NCBI GenBank assembly: GCA_022820925.1
Contig: JAJEEO010000003.1
Location: 62,001-126,000 of the forward strand
Length of the DNA: 64,000 bases
From: Acidimicrobiia bacterium
GTDB lineage: Bacteria > Actinomycetota > Acidimicrobiia > Acidimicrobiales > Poriferisodalaceae
Direction of reading: 5' to 3'
Position numbers and translations under genes: made by a program. This document shows, piece after piece, positions 7,785 to 16,232 of this stretch. The notes under the pieces are model-generated. The model did not search any database, was not told the DNA's origin, and saw only the letters and a program-made list of their open reading frames with translations. Each line of letters begins with the position of its first letter. The stretch's first letter is position 1.

Positions 7785-10328
7785 ATGGCAGAACTGACAT
7801 CACCCGGGCGCGCCCTTGGCGATCGCTCGCTTCCAGATCGTGCTGAAGTCGTCGTGGTCGGTGGCGGCGTCGTGGGGTGCGCCGTCGCGTACCACTTGGT
7901 TCGCCGGGGCATCACCGACGTGCTGCTGCTGGAGCAGAACCAGCTCACTTCGGGCACCACCTGGCATGCCGCGGGCCTGGCAGCGCAGCTCAAATCCACC
8001 TACAGCCTGACCAAGCTGGCGACCTACACCGTGCGCCTCTTTGAGGCGCTCGAGGACGAGACGGGTCAGGCCACGGGATTCCGGGCGCCGGGCTCGATCT
8101 CGGTGGCATCCGACGGCGAGCGCTGGGAAGAGATCCTGCGCGGCGCATCCATGGGCAGGTCCATCGGTGTCGAGTCCCGCGAGCTCGACATGGACGAGCT
8201 GTCGCAGATGTGGCCGCTGATGCGGACCGACGATCTGGTCGGCGCGCTGTACCTGCCCGACGACGGGATGGTGTCGCCGGTCGACGTCACGATGGCGCTG
8301 GCCAAGGGCGCACGTGCTCGCGGGTGCCGCATCATCGAGGGCGTTGCCGTCACCGGGCTCGAGACCCGCAACGGTGCCGTCAGCGGCGTCCGGACTGAGC
8401 CGGCAGGCGGCGCCGCCGGGGGCGACCACCTCATCGAGACCGACACCGTCGTGCTGGCCACGGGCATGTGGACCCGTCATCTGGCTGCACAGATCGGCGT
8501 GAATGTTCCGCTGCAGGCGTGCGAGCACTTCTATGTGGTCACCGAGCCGCTCGAAGGGCTCGACACCTCCACGCCCATCGTGCGCGACCCCACCAACTAC
8601 ACGTACTTCAAGGAAGAGACCGGCAAGCTGATGGTCGGCTTCTTCGAGCCGGCAGCCAAGGTATGGCGCCTCGGCGGCATCCCGCGCAACTTCAAGTTCG
8701 GCACGCTGGACGAGGACTGGGACCATGTCGGCCCCGTCTACGAGCGTTCGTGCCACCGGGTGCCGGTGTTGGCGGACTGCGGAGTGCAGCTGTTCTTCAA
8801 CGGCCCCGAATCGTTCACTCCTGATGGCACCTACTACCTCGGCGAGGCACCCGAGGTCGACGGCTGCTTCGTGGCTGCGGGCTTCAACTCCGTGGGCATC
8901 CAGTCCGCCGGCGGGGCAGGCTGGGTGCTCGCCGACTGGATCGCTGACCGGCAGCCGCCGATGGACCTGTGCGCAGTGGACATCCGCCGGGCCATGCCGT
9001 TCCAGGCCGACGAGACGTATCTGGGCGAGCGCATCAGCGAGAGCCTCGGGCTGCTGTACGCGATGCACTGGCCGTTCTTCCAGTACACGAGCGCCCGTGA
9101 CCAGCGCCGCTCCGCGCTGCACGACGCGATGGATGCGGCGGGCGCCGTGTTCGGCGAGACGGCGGGCTGGGAGCGGGCCAACTGGTTTGCCGAGCCCGGC
9201 CAGGAACGGGAGTACCGCTACAGCTATGGCAAGCAGAACTGGTGGGCCAACGCAGGCAGCGAGTGTGACGCTGTCCGCAACGGCGTGGCGGTGTTCGACC
9301 AGTCGTCGTTCGTCAAGTTCACCGTGCGGGGCCCCGACGCACTGGATGTGCTCGACACGCTCAGCGTCGCCGACGTCGATGTGCCTGCCGGGCGTGCCGT
9401 CTACACCCAGTGGTGCAACGAGCGCGGCGGCATCGAGGCTGATCTGACCGTCACCCGGCTCGGCGACGACGAGTTCTGGGTGGTCACCTCGGCCGCCTGC
9501 CAGACCCGGGACTGGGCGTGGTTGCGGCGCCACTGTCGCGGCAGAGATGTCCAGATCGCCGATGTCACCGACGACTGGGCGGTGCTGGGGCTGATGGGTC
9601 CACGCTCGCGCGAGCTGCTGAGTCGCGTCACCGATGCCCCGCTCGACAACGAATCCTTCGGGTTCGGCAGTGCTCAGCACATCGACGTCGCGACAGCAGG
9701 CGGCCCGATGGAGGTGCTGGCCGTTCGCATGAGCTATGTGGGCGAGCTCGGCTGGGAGCTCTATGTGCCCAACCAGCGAGCGGTCGCGGTGTACGGCGCG
9801 TTGCGGGACGCCGCCGCAGCGGCCGACGGTCTGGATCTAGCGCACGCTGGCTATCACGCCATGAACACCCTGCGCCTGGAGTGCGGCTACCGCCACTGGG
9901 GCCACGACATCAGCGACGAGGACACGCCGCTGGAGGCCGGTCTGGGCTTCGCGATCGCGTGGGACAAGCAGCGGGACTTCATTGGCCGCGCCGCGCTGGA
10001 ATCGCAGCGTCACGAGCCCCGCACGCGGCGGCTCATCCAGTTCCGTCTCGAAGACCCCGACCTGCTCGCCTATCACGACGAACCGATCCGCCGCGACGGA
10101 GAGCTCGTCGGACGGGTCACCTCGGCCATGTGGAGCTACACCGAGGACCGCTGCCTGGCGATGGGTTACGTGACGCACCCGTCCGCGGCCGACCCCGAGC
10201 CGCAGGCCGTCACCAAGTCCTGGCTCGAAGCCGGCAGCTTCGACATCGAGATCGCCGGCCGCCGCATCGCCGCCACGCCGTCGATCCGCAGCTACTACGA
10301 CCCCACCAACCAGCGCGTCCGCATGTAG
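7785..10328 (+). CDS. Dimethylglycine/sarcosine dehydrogenase-like flavoprotein (DAO + GcvT-type domains), copy 1
   Basis: This 847-residue protein has the mitochondrial dimethylglycine/sarcosine dehydrogenase layout. A FAD-binding DAO domain (G-G-G-V-V-G at about 26-31) is followed by a FAO_M-type linker and a folate-binding aminomethyltransferase (GCV_T) half from about 450. S-G-T-T-W-H-A-A-G has the His (61) that carries covalent FAD in this family. The C-terminal half retains Y-V-G-E-L-G-W-E and an R-L-E-C-G-Y-R segment. It would oxidatively demethylate an N-methylated amine and pass the one-carbon unit to tetrahydrofolate. It lies downstream of the 2-hydroxyacid oxidase and is followed by a strong hairpin. 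The substrate (dimethylglycine, sarcosine or another N-methyl compound) is not determined by sequence. Confidence 0.9.
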   Translation: MAELTSPGRALGDRSLPDRAEVVVVGGGVVGCAVAYHLVRRGITDVLLLEQNQLTSGTTWHAAGLAAQLKSTYSLTKLATYTVRLFEALEDETGQATGFRAPGSISVASDGERWEEILRGASMGRSIGVESRELDMDELSQMWPLMRTDDLVGALYLPDDGMVSPVDVTMALAKGARARGCRIIEGVAVTGLETRNGAVSGVRTEPAGGAAGGDHLIETDTVVLATGMWTRHLAAQIGVNVPLQACEHFYVVTEPLEGLDTSTPIVRDPTNYTYFKEETGKLMVGFFEPAAKVWRLGGIPRNFKFGTLDEDWDHVGPVYERSCHRVPVLADCGVQLFFNGPESFTPDGTYYLGEAPEVDGCFVAAGFNSVGIQSAGGAGWVLADWIADRQPPMDLCAVDIRRAMPFQADETYLGERISESLGLLYAMHWPFFQYTSARDQRRSALHDAMDAAGAVFGETAGWERANWFAEPGQEREYRYSYGKQNWWANAGSECDAVRNGVAVFDQSSFVKFTVRGPDALDVLDTLSVADVDVPAGRAVYTQWCNERGGIEADLTVTRLGDDEFWVVTSAACQTRDWAWLRRHCRGRDVQIADVTDDWAVLGLMGPRSRELLSRVTDAPLDNESFGFGSAQHIDVATAGGPMEVLAVRMSYVGELGWELYVPNQRAVAVYGALRDAAAAADGLDLAHAGYHAMNTLRLECGYRHWGHDISDEDTPLEAGLGFAIAWDKQRDFIGRAALESQRHEPRTRRLIQFRLEDPDLLAYHDEPIRRDGELVGRVTSAMWSYTEDRCLAMGYVTHPSAADPEPQAVTKSWLEAGSFDIEIAGRRIAATPSIRSYYDPTNQRVRM

Positions 10329-10331
10329 CCC

Positions 10332-10362
10332 TGCAATCTGCAACCTGAACTTGCGGATTGCA
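10332..10362 (+). terminator. Strong hairpin after first dehydrogenase gene
   Basis: Four bases after the stop codon, TGCAATCTGCAA (10332-10343) pairs with TTGCGGATTGCA (10351-10362). The result is a 12-pair stem with one T/G wobble and a 7-nt loop. There is no T run, as is common for actinobacterial terminators. It may alternatively stabilise the mRNA 3' end. Confidence 0.6.
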
Positions 10363-10380
10363 TATTCAAGAGCGTCAAGA

Positions 10381-10424
10381 TGCGCGCAGTGGTGCGCGGA
10401 GCGGTGGTAATTTGCGCGCACCAC
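10381..10424. promoter_or_regulatory. Double palindrome / inverted repeat, candidate operator of second dehydrogenase gene
   Basis: TGCGCGCA, itself a palindrome, occurs at 10381-10388 and 10413-10420, 32 bp (about three helical turns) apart. Overlapping these is a perfect 10-bp inverted repeat, GTGGTGCGCG at 10389-10398 and CGCGCACCAC at 10415-10424. The sites lie 100-143 bp upstream of the ATG at 10524 and are not coding. Confidence 0.45.
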
Positions 10425-10523
10425 GTCGGCATGCCACGGGGTCGGTACCGGGGGGTTCGGCTCACGTTTGGCCTGGACAAATGGGGACCTGTGTATGTCT
10501 GAGCAGGCCCGGCATCGCTGAGC

Positions 10524-13034
10524 ATGCCTGAACACGCGCAATGCGTCATCATCGGCGGCGGAGCCATGGGGGCCGGCCTGCTGTACGCCCTCGCGCACGA
10601 AGGCTGGACTGACACGATCCTCGTCGAGAAGGGCGAGCTGACTTCTGGGTCCACTTGGCACGCAGCCGGCCTGATCCCGAACTTCATCGGCGATCTCAAC
10701 ATGGCCAAGGTGCACCAGGAAGCGGTGGCGCTCTACCCACGCCTGGAGGCCGAGACAGGACTGTCGGCGGGCTGGCATGGCTGCGGCGCCATCCGTCTGG
10801 CGCGCACGGCCGACGAGGCTGACTGGCACCACTACGTGCACGCCATGCTCACCCAGATCGGCGTCGAGTCGCATCTGATCGGCCCCGCGGAGATTGCCGA
10901 ACGGCACCCGCTGCTGACCGATCTCGACGACGTGCGACTCGGCTTCTACACACCCCATGACGGCTGGACCGATCCGTCGAGCTGCACGAACGCCATGGCC
11001 AAGGGTGCCCGCGACCTCGGCTGCCGGATCATGCGCCACACGCTCGTAACCGGCATGTCCCAGCGCCCCGACGGCAGCTGGGATGTCACGATCGTGCGCG
11101 GCGGTGCCGATCCGGCCCGTCGCCGCAACGGTTCGAACGGCCGCGACGAGCAGGACACCATCCACTGCGAGCACGTCGTGAACGCCGCCGGGCACTACGC
11201 ACCCCAGCTCGGCGCCATGATCGGGCTCGACGTTCCCATCGTGTCGGTCATCCACCAGTACTTGGTGACCGAGACCGTGCCCGAAGTCGAGGCCCTCGAT
11301 TTCGAACTGCCAGTGGTGCGCGATCCCCGCGCCTCGTGCTACTACCGCCAGGAGATCGACGGTCTGCTCATCGGACCGTACGAGATGTCGGGTTCCAGGT
11401 CGTACGGCGTCGACGGCATCGACTGGGACCTGCACTTCCACCTCCCCGGCGAGAACCTCGATGTGCTCGAAGAGTGCCTCGACTTCGCTCAGCAGCGCAT
11501 CGGCGTGCTGTCCGACGCAGGCATCAAGCAGGTGGTGTCAGGTCCGATCACCCACACCCCCGACTCGGGCTATCTCATGGGGCCCGCACCGGGCGTGCGC
11601 AACTACTGGCACTGCAACGGGGCCTCCATCGGGATCACCCAAGGCCCGGGCGCCGGGAAGTTCCTGGCCCAGTGGATGGTTCACGGCCAGACCGAGATCA
11701 ACGTGCGCGCCATGGATCCGCGCCGCTTCGGCGACCACACCGGCCCCAAGTCTCAGTTCGCTCTCGAGAAGGCCCTCGACGAGTACCACGAGATGTACCA
11801 AGTACGGCTGCCGGGCGAGCAGCGAGACGCCGGCAGGCCGGTCAAGACCACGCCGCTATGGGGCCGCTTCGACGCGCTCGGCGCGCAGTGGCAGGAGATC
11901 TACGGGTGGGAACGTCCCCAGTACTTCTCGCCCGACGGCACCCCAGAGGCCCACTCGTTCCGCCGCTCCAACGCGCATGACGTTGTCGGCGCCGAGGTGC
12001 GCGGCGTTCGCGAGCGCGTCGGGGTAGCCGACCTGAGCGCGTTCGCCAAGTTCGAGGTGACCGGGCCCGATGCGGCCGCCCTGCTGGATCGGCTGTCGGC
12101 CAACCGCCTGCCCGGGCGCGACGGCGGCATCCGCCTGACGCACATGCTCACCGAGCTGGGCGGCATCGAGTGCGAGATGACCATTGCACGACTGGCGCCG
12201 GACCGGTTCTGGCTGGCTTCCGCGATCATGGGCCAGAGCCATGACCTGGACTGGCTGCGCGATCACGTGCAGGCTGGCGAGCAGGTCGAGGTGCGTGACG
12301 CCACCGACGCCACCGCCATCTTGGGCGTGACCGGGCCGCGTGCACGTGACGTGCTGTCGCCGCTGGCTGATGCCGACTTGAGCAATGAGGCATTCAGCTG
12401 GCTGACAGCTCAGGAGATCACTGTGGCAGGCGTGCCCGTCATCGCGCTGCGGGTGTCCTACGTCGGCGAACTGGGCTGGGAGCTGTACTGCCCGATGGGC
12501 GACTTGGCCCGCGTGTATGACGCAGTCGCCGAAGCCGGCGAGCCCCACGGCCTCGTGCATTTCGGCAGCTACGCCATGAACGTCATGCGCATCGAGAAGG
12601 CCTACAAGGCATGGGGCAGCGAGCTGACCACCGAGATCACGCCGGTTGAGGCCCGACTCGGGCGGTTCGTGGACTACAGCCGCCCCTTCCTCGGCCGTGA
12701 CGCGGCGGTGGCTCGTCGCGAAGCCGAAGAACGCGGCGAGCCGCTGTCGATGGTGCTCGTGTACTGCGAGGTGGACACCGAGATGGGTCCGACGGGCAAC
12801 GACCTCCGCGGCAACGAGCCGGCCTTTGCGCCCGGCAGCAATGAGCCCATGGGCATCGGCACGAGCGGTGCCTGGGGTCACTCGGTGGGTCGCAGCCTCG
12901 CGTTCGTCTACGTCGATCCCCGCTTCGAAGCCCCCGGCAGCACCTTCGAGCTTGACCTGCTCGGCGAACGGCGCACCGCGACTGTGCTGGCCGAAGCGGC
13001 CTACGACCCACGCAATGCGACGCTGCGCGCCTGA
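10524..13034 (+). CDS. Dimethylglycine/sarcosine dehydrogenase-like flavoprotein (DAO + GcvT-type domains), copy 2
   Basis: This 836-residue paralog of the preceding flavoprotein has the same order: FAD Rossmann motif G-G-G-A-M-G near 11-16, T-S-G-S-T-W-H-A-A-G with covalent-FAD His at 46, a middle domain, and a C-terminal folate-binding aminomethyltransferase half. The catalytic halves differ clearly from copy 1 (for example Y-Y-R-Q-E-I-D-G versus Y-F-K-E-E-T-G), so the two probably act on different methylated substrates or successive steps. A 195-bp gap with a hairpin and a palindromic site separates the copies, suggesting separate control. The MttB homolog follows 102 bp later. No electron-transfer partner is seen in the window. 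Confidence 0.9.
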   Translation: MPEHAQCVIIGGGAMGAGLLYALAHEGWTDTILVEKGELTSGSTWHAAGLIPNFIGDLNMAKVHQEAVALYPRLEAETGLSAGWHGCGAIRLARTADEADWHHYVHAMLTQIGVESHLIGPAEIAERHPLLTDLDDVRLGFYTPHDGWTDPSSCTNAMAKGARDLGCRIMRHTLVTGMSQRPDGSWDVTIVRGGADPARRRNGSNGRDEQDTIHCEHVVNAAGHYAPQLGAMIGLDVPIVSVIHQYLVTETVPEVEALDFELPVVRDPRASCYYRQEIDGLLIGPYEMSGSRSYGVDGIDWDLHFHLPGENLDVLEECLDFAQQRIGVLSDAGIKQVVSGPITHTPDSGYLMGPAPGVRNYWHCNGASIGITQGPGAGKFLAQWMVHGQTEINVRAMDPRRFGDHTGPKSQFALEKALDEYHEMYQVRLPGEQRDAGRPVKTTPLWGRFDALGAQWQEIYGWERPQYFSPDGTPEAHSFRRSNAHDVVGAEVRGVRERVGVADLSAFAKFEVTGPDAAALLDRLSANRLPGRDGGIRLTHMLTELGGIECEMTIARLAPDRFWLASAIMGQSHDLDWLRDHVQAGEQVEVRDATDATAILGVTGPRARDVLSPLADADLSNEAFSWLTAQEITVAGVPVIALRVSYVGELGWELYCPMGDLARVYDAVAEAGEPHGLVHFGSYAMNVMRIEKAYKAWGSELTTEITPVEARLGRFVDYSRPFLGRDAAVARREAEERGEPLSMVLVYCEVDTEMGPTGNDLRGNEPAFAPGSNEPMGIGTSGAWGHSVGRSLAFVYVDPRFEAPGSTFELDLLGERRTATVLAEAAYDPRNATLRA

Positions 13035-13118
13035 ACCCGACATGGCTGCGCTGTCGCATCTCTGACCCTGAACCACAAGGACCCGGCGTACACCGTCACT
13101 CACAACACAGATTGCCCC

Positions 13119-13126
13119 AGGAGGTG
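13119..13126 (+). promoter_or_regulatory. Ribosome binding site of the mttB-like gene
   Basis: AGGAGGTG lies 10 nt before the ATG at 13137. A second AGGAG directly abuts the ATG and is too close to serve. The strong distal site supports this start. Confidence 0.5.
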
Positions 13127-13136
13127 CCGGCAGGAG

Positions 13137-14735
13137 ATGTCTGACACGGCTGCACCGTCACCCGAGACTGCTGAGGCTCCTCGGCGACGCCGCGGCGGCG
13201 GCCGGGCCGGCCGCATCGCCGTCCGCGAAGCTGCGCCCGAGCGCGATCGCAGGCCAGTTCGCCCCGGCCTGCCCGCGGGACGGTTCAAACCCCTGACCGA
13301 GAACGACATGCAGCAGGTGTACGACACCGCACTCGGACTGCTCGAAGACGTCGGCATGGGCGATCCCCTCGACGAATTCGTCGAGGCGGCGACGCCTGTG
13401 GGCGGGTGGGTCGACGACAACGGACGCATTCACCTGCCTCGCGGCGTCGTGGAGCGAGCCATCGAGACGGCGGCCAAGGAATGGATCTGGCACGGCTTCG
13501 ACGACGACCAGTCGGTGCACGTGGGCGGCGAGCATGTCTATTTCGGCACGTCCGGCGCCGCGGTGATGATGTACGACCACGAGACCGGCACGTTCCGCGA
13601 TTCGCTCGCGCAGGACGTGTACGACTGCGGCCGCTTGGTCGACACGCTCGACAACCTGCACTTCTACGTGCGCACGGTGGTGGCACGCGACATGGTCGAG
13701 ACCCGTGACCTCGACATGACCACGGCATACGCAGTGATGTGCAGCACCACCAAGCCGGGCGGATCGTCGTGGTTCGAGCCGGAGTGGGTGTACGAGTCGG
13801 TCGAGATGTTCGACCTCGTGCTCGGAGGCGAGGGCGAGTTCGCGAAGCGCCCGTTCATCGCGGCCAACAACACGTTCGTCGTGCCGCCGCTGCGCTTTGC
13901 CTACGACTCGGCGAGGTGCCTCGTCGCGCAGGTGCGCACCGGCATGCCCATCAACCTGCTGTCGGCTCTGCAGGCCGGTGCCACTGCGCCTGCGGCGCTC
14001 GCCGGCGCTCTGGCGCAGGCGGTGGCCGAGTGCCTCGGGGGGTTGACCTTCGTGAACCTGCTGTCGCCCGGGCATCCCTGCCTGTTGGGCTTGTGGCCGT
14101 TCGTGTCGGACCTGCGCACGGGTGCCATGAGCGGGGGATCGGGCGAGGAGGGAATCCTCAACGCCGCGGCGGCCGAAGTCGGTCACTGGCTCGGGCTGCC
14201 CACCGGCGTGGCGGCGGGAATGACGGACTCCAAGGTGAACGACGCCCAAGCCGGCTATGAGAAGGGCCTGAACGTCGGGCTGGCTGGCCATGCGGGCGCG
14301 AACATTGTCTATGAGTCGGCGGGGATGCTGGCGAGCCTGCTGGCGTGCTCGTACGAGGCGCTGGTGATCGACAACGACATGCTCGGTGCCATCAACCGCA
14401 CGGTGCGCGGCATCGAGGTGAACGCGGACACGCTGTCGGCTGAGCTCATCGGCGAGGTCATCGCCGGGCCGGGCCACTTCTTGGGCTCGCCGCAGACGCT
14501 CGAGCTCATGGAAACCGAGTACCTCTACCCGCTGGTGTCCAACCGGGACACTCCCGAGGACTGGACCGAGGCGGGCAGCCGGGCCGCGCACGATGTGGCC
14601 CACGACCATGTGGTGGCCACGCTCGAGAGCCACTGGCCGTCGCACATCAGCCCCGCCATTGACGCCGCCGTCCGCGACGCCTTCCCGATCGGCCTGCAGC
14701 CGCAAGGCCCTTCGACTACTGCAGTCGCCTCGTAG
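13137..14735 (+). CDS. MttB-family methyltransferase, non-pyrrolysine (trimethylamine/betaine methyltransferase homolog)
   Basis: This 532-residue TIM-barrel protein is of the trimethylamine methyltransferase family. No in-frame amber codon interrupts it, so it belongs to the non-pyrrolysine branch that includes glycine-betaine methyltransferase MtgB. A basic, low-complexity N-terminus of about 45 residues precedes the domain beginning near F-K-P-L-T. A conserved-looking S-G-G-S-G-E-E-G stretch lies near 340 and M-E-T-E-Y-L-Y-P near the end. Family members move a methyl group from a quaternary amine to a corrinoid protein, but no corrinoid protein or its reductive activator is present here. 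The two dehydrogenase-like demethylases just upstream suggest stepwise demethylation of a methylated amine, with this enzyme removing the first methyl. The substrate is an inference. Confidence 0.85.
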   Translation: MSDTAAPSPETAEAPRRRRGGGRAGRIAVREAAPERDRRPVRPGLPAGRFKPLTENDMQQVYDTALGLLEDVGMGDPLDEFVEAATPVGGWVDDNGRIHLPRGVVERAIETAAKEWIWHGFDDDQSVHVGGEHVYFGTSGAAVMMYDHETGTFRDSLAQDVYDCGRLVDTLDNLHFYVRTVVARDMVETRDLDMTTAYAVMCSTTKPGGSSWFEPEWVYESVEMFDLVLGGEGEFAKRPFIAANNTFVVPPLRFAYDSARCLVAQVRTGMPINLLSALQAGATAPAALAGALAQAVAECLGGLTFVNLLSPGHPCLLGLWPFVSDLRTGAMSGGSGEEGILNAAAAEVGHWLGLPTGVAAGMTDSKVNDAQAGYEKGLNVGLAGHAGANIVYESAGMLASLLACSYEALVIDNDMLGAINRTVRGIEVNADTLSAELIGEVIAGPGHFLGSPQTLELMETEYLYPLVSNRDTPEDWTEAGSRAAHDVAHDHVVATLESHWPSHISPAIDAAVRDAFPIGLQPQGPSTTAVAS

Positions 14736-14765
14736 CGCTGCGACGTGCGCCGCCTGGCGCAGTGA

Positions 14766-15470
14766 CTAGGCCGCCGCAGGGATATTCAGCGTTGCGAGCA
14801 GCGCGCCGACACGTTGGCCGATGTCGTCGCGTACCCCGCGTACGACCTCGATCGGCTGGCCGGCGGGGTCGGTGAGCTCCCAGTCTTCGTAGCGCTTGCC
14901 CGCAAAGATGGGGCAGGCATCGCCGCAGCCCATCGTGACGATGACGTCGGCAGCCCGGGCAATCTCATCGGTCCACGGCTTGGGGTACTCACCGGTGATG
15001 TCAATGCCGATCTCGCCCATGGCCTCGATGACGGCAGCGTTGGTCTCGAGCCCGGGATCCGAACCGCCGGAGAACACGTCGACGCGGCTGCCGGCGAGGT
15101 GCCGCAACCAACCTGCCGCCATCTGAGACCGGCCGGCGTTGTGGGTGCACAGAAACAGCACCGCTGGCACGTCCAGCGATCCGACCTCGAGCCGCTTGAG
15201 CGCACGCAGCCGGTCGCGCGTGAAGCGCTCGATCAGCAGCGGCAGCCAGTCCAGCAACCGGGCACCGGCCTTCAGCTTGGTTCGCGAATCAACCATGTAG
15301 CGCTCGATGGTCTCGGCGTTGAACACGCCTTCGAACTCGTCGCGAAGCCTGGCCGCGCCCTGCTTGATCAGCAGCAGCTGCTCGGTCGTGAATTCCGGCA
15401 AGCCGATCTCGTGATCCTCCGCAGTGAAGTTGTGCGGCGCGGTGCCGTCCGGTGTCGAGTTGGTGGACAA
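14766..15470 (-). CDS. Low-molecular-weight phosphatase-type arsenate reductase with N-terminal helical domain
   Basis: This 234-residue protein combines a helical N-terminal domain (about 20-95) with a low-molecular-weight phosphotyrosine phosphatase fold. The active-site loop C-T-H-N-A-G-R-S is at about 108-115 and the general-acid Asp is in L-T-D-P-A-G. Extra cysteines in M-G-C-G-D-A-C-P are typical of arsenate reductases. The same two-part layout occurs in actinobacterial mycothiol-dependent arsenate reductases, so conversion of arsenate to arsenite is the likely reaction. I chose a TTG start at 15468-15470 because AGGAG sits 5 nt before it. An ATG at 15503 would add 11 residues. No ars operon partner (ArsB, Acr3, ArsR) is adjacent. 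Confidence 0.8.
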   Translation of the reverse strand: MSTNSTPDGTAPHNFTAEDHEIGLPEFTTEQLLLIKQGAARLRDEFEGVFNAETIERYMVDSRTKLKAGARLLDWLPLLIERFTRDRLRALKRLEVGSLDVPAVLFLCTHNAGRSQMAAGWLRHLAGSRVDVFSGGSDPGLETNAAVIEAMGEIGIDITGEYPKPWTDEIARAADVIVTMGCGDACPIFAGKRYEDWELTDPAGQPIEVVRGVRDDIGQRVGALLATLNIPAAA

Positions 15471-15654
15471 GGGCGCTCCTGGGCTACGACCGCGCATCGG
15501 CACCGGCGCGGCATCCGGCTCAGCGTCGTAGGTAAGCGGCGGCCGTGCGAGGGATCAAGCGATGTCGCGGCATCGTTGGCCGATGTTTGCGCGATGTTCG
15601 CGTTGAGCTTCGCTGCGTCGCCGCCATGGCGCCGACCGTCTCTAGCGTGTACCC

Positions 15655-16176
15655 GTGACACGAGCCTCCGATCAGAACGTGGTGCTGACCGGCTTCATGG
15701 GAACGGGCAAGACGACCGTGGGCCGGCTCATTGCGCGCGAGCTGGGCTGGGCGTTCGTGGACACCGATGACGTGATCGTGGCCCGGCATGGGCCCATCGA
15801 CGCCATCTTTGCCGAGCAGGGCGAGAGTGGTTTCCGAGCAATTGAGCGGGAGGTGGCTGCCGAAGTTGCCCGCAGCCGGCACCACGTCATCGCCACCGGC
15901 GGCCGGATGCTGCTCGATCGGGCAAATGCCGATGCGCTGACCGTCGCAGGTCGGGTCTTCTGCCTCGTCGCCAGTACGGATGAGATCATCCGCCGCTTGC
16001 GAGCCGATGTCGATGGACCTGTGCGGCCGCTGCTCTCGGGCGACGATCCGGCTGCCGCAGTCGCTCGCCTCTTGGACGAGCGGGCGGCTGGCTACGGGCA
16101 GTTCGAGCAAGTCCGCACAACGGGCCGTCCACCACGGGACATAGCGGCAGACATCATCGAACGCCTCGGGGTCTGA
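15655..16176 (+). CDS. aroK: Shikimate kinase-like protein
   Basis: This 173-residue P-loop kinase matches shikimate kinase, which phosphorylates shikimate in aromatic amino-acid synthesis. The Walker A G-F-M-G-T-G-K-T-T is at 13-21, D-T-D-D near 36-39 binds Mg and substrate, F-R-A-I-E-R-E carries the substrate Arg, and A-T-G-G is near 81. The lid contains an R-P-L-L segment. It starts at GTG. It stands alone, without other aro genes nearby, and is divergent from the arsenate reductase gene. A related gluconate-type kinase is less likely given D-T-D-D and the G-G motif. Confidence 0.8.
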   Translation: MTRASDQNVVLTGFMGTGKTTVGRLIARELGWAFVDTDDVIVARHGPIDAIFAEQGESGFRAIEREVAAEVARSRHHVIATGGRMLLDRANADALTVAGRVFCLVASTDEIIRRLRADVDGPVRPLLSGDDPAAAVARLLDERAAGYGQFEQVRTTGRPPRDIAADIIERLGV

Positions 16177-16194
16177 CCTGAGACAGCGCGGTTC

Positions 16195-16219
16195 CCTCGG
16201 CGGCCGAAGGCCGGCGAGG
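16195..16219. terminator. Bidirectional terminator hairpin
   Basis: CCTCG (16195-16199) pairs with CGAGG (16215-16219). Inside that, GGCC (16202-16205) pairs with GGCC (16209-16212) around a GAA loop. It lies between the convergent shikimate kinase and CoA-transferase genes. Confidence 0.6.
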
Positions 16220-16232
16220 CACCGCGGCACGT

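Noticed and set aside
7800..9680. 626-codon minus-strand ORF opposite the first demethylase gene
   Set aside because: It is a high-GC shadow with repetitive His/Arg/Gly/Val composition and no motif.
13158..14705. 515-codon minus-strand ORF opposite the MttB homolog
   Set aside because: It is a shadow ORF whose sequence is typical of antisense GC-rich reading frames.
13137..14735. Pyrrolysine in the MttB homolog
   Set aside because: There is no in-frame TAG inside the gene, so it is the non-pyrrolysine type.
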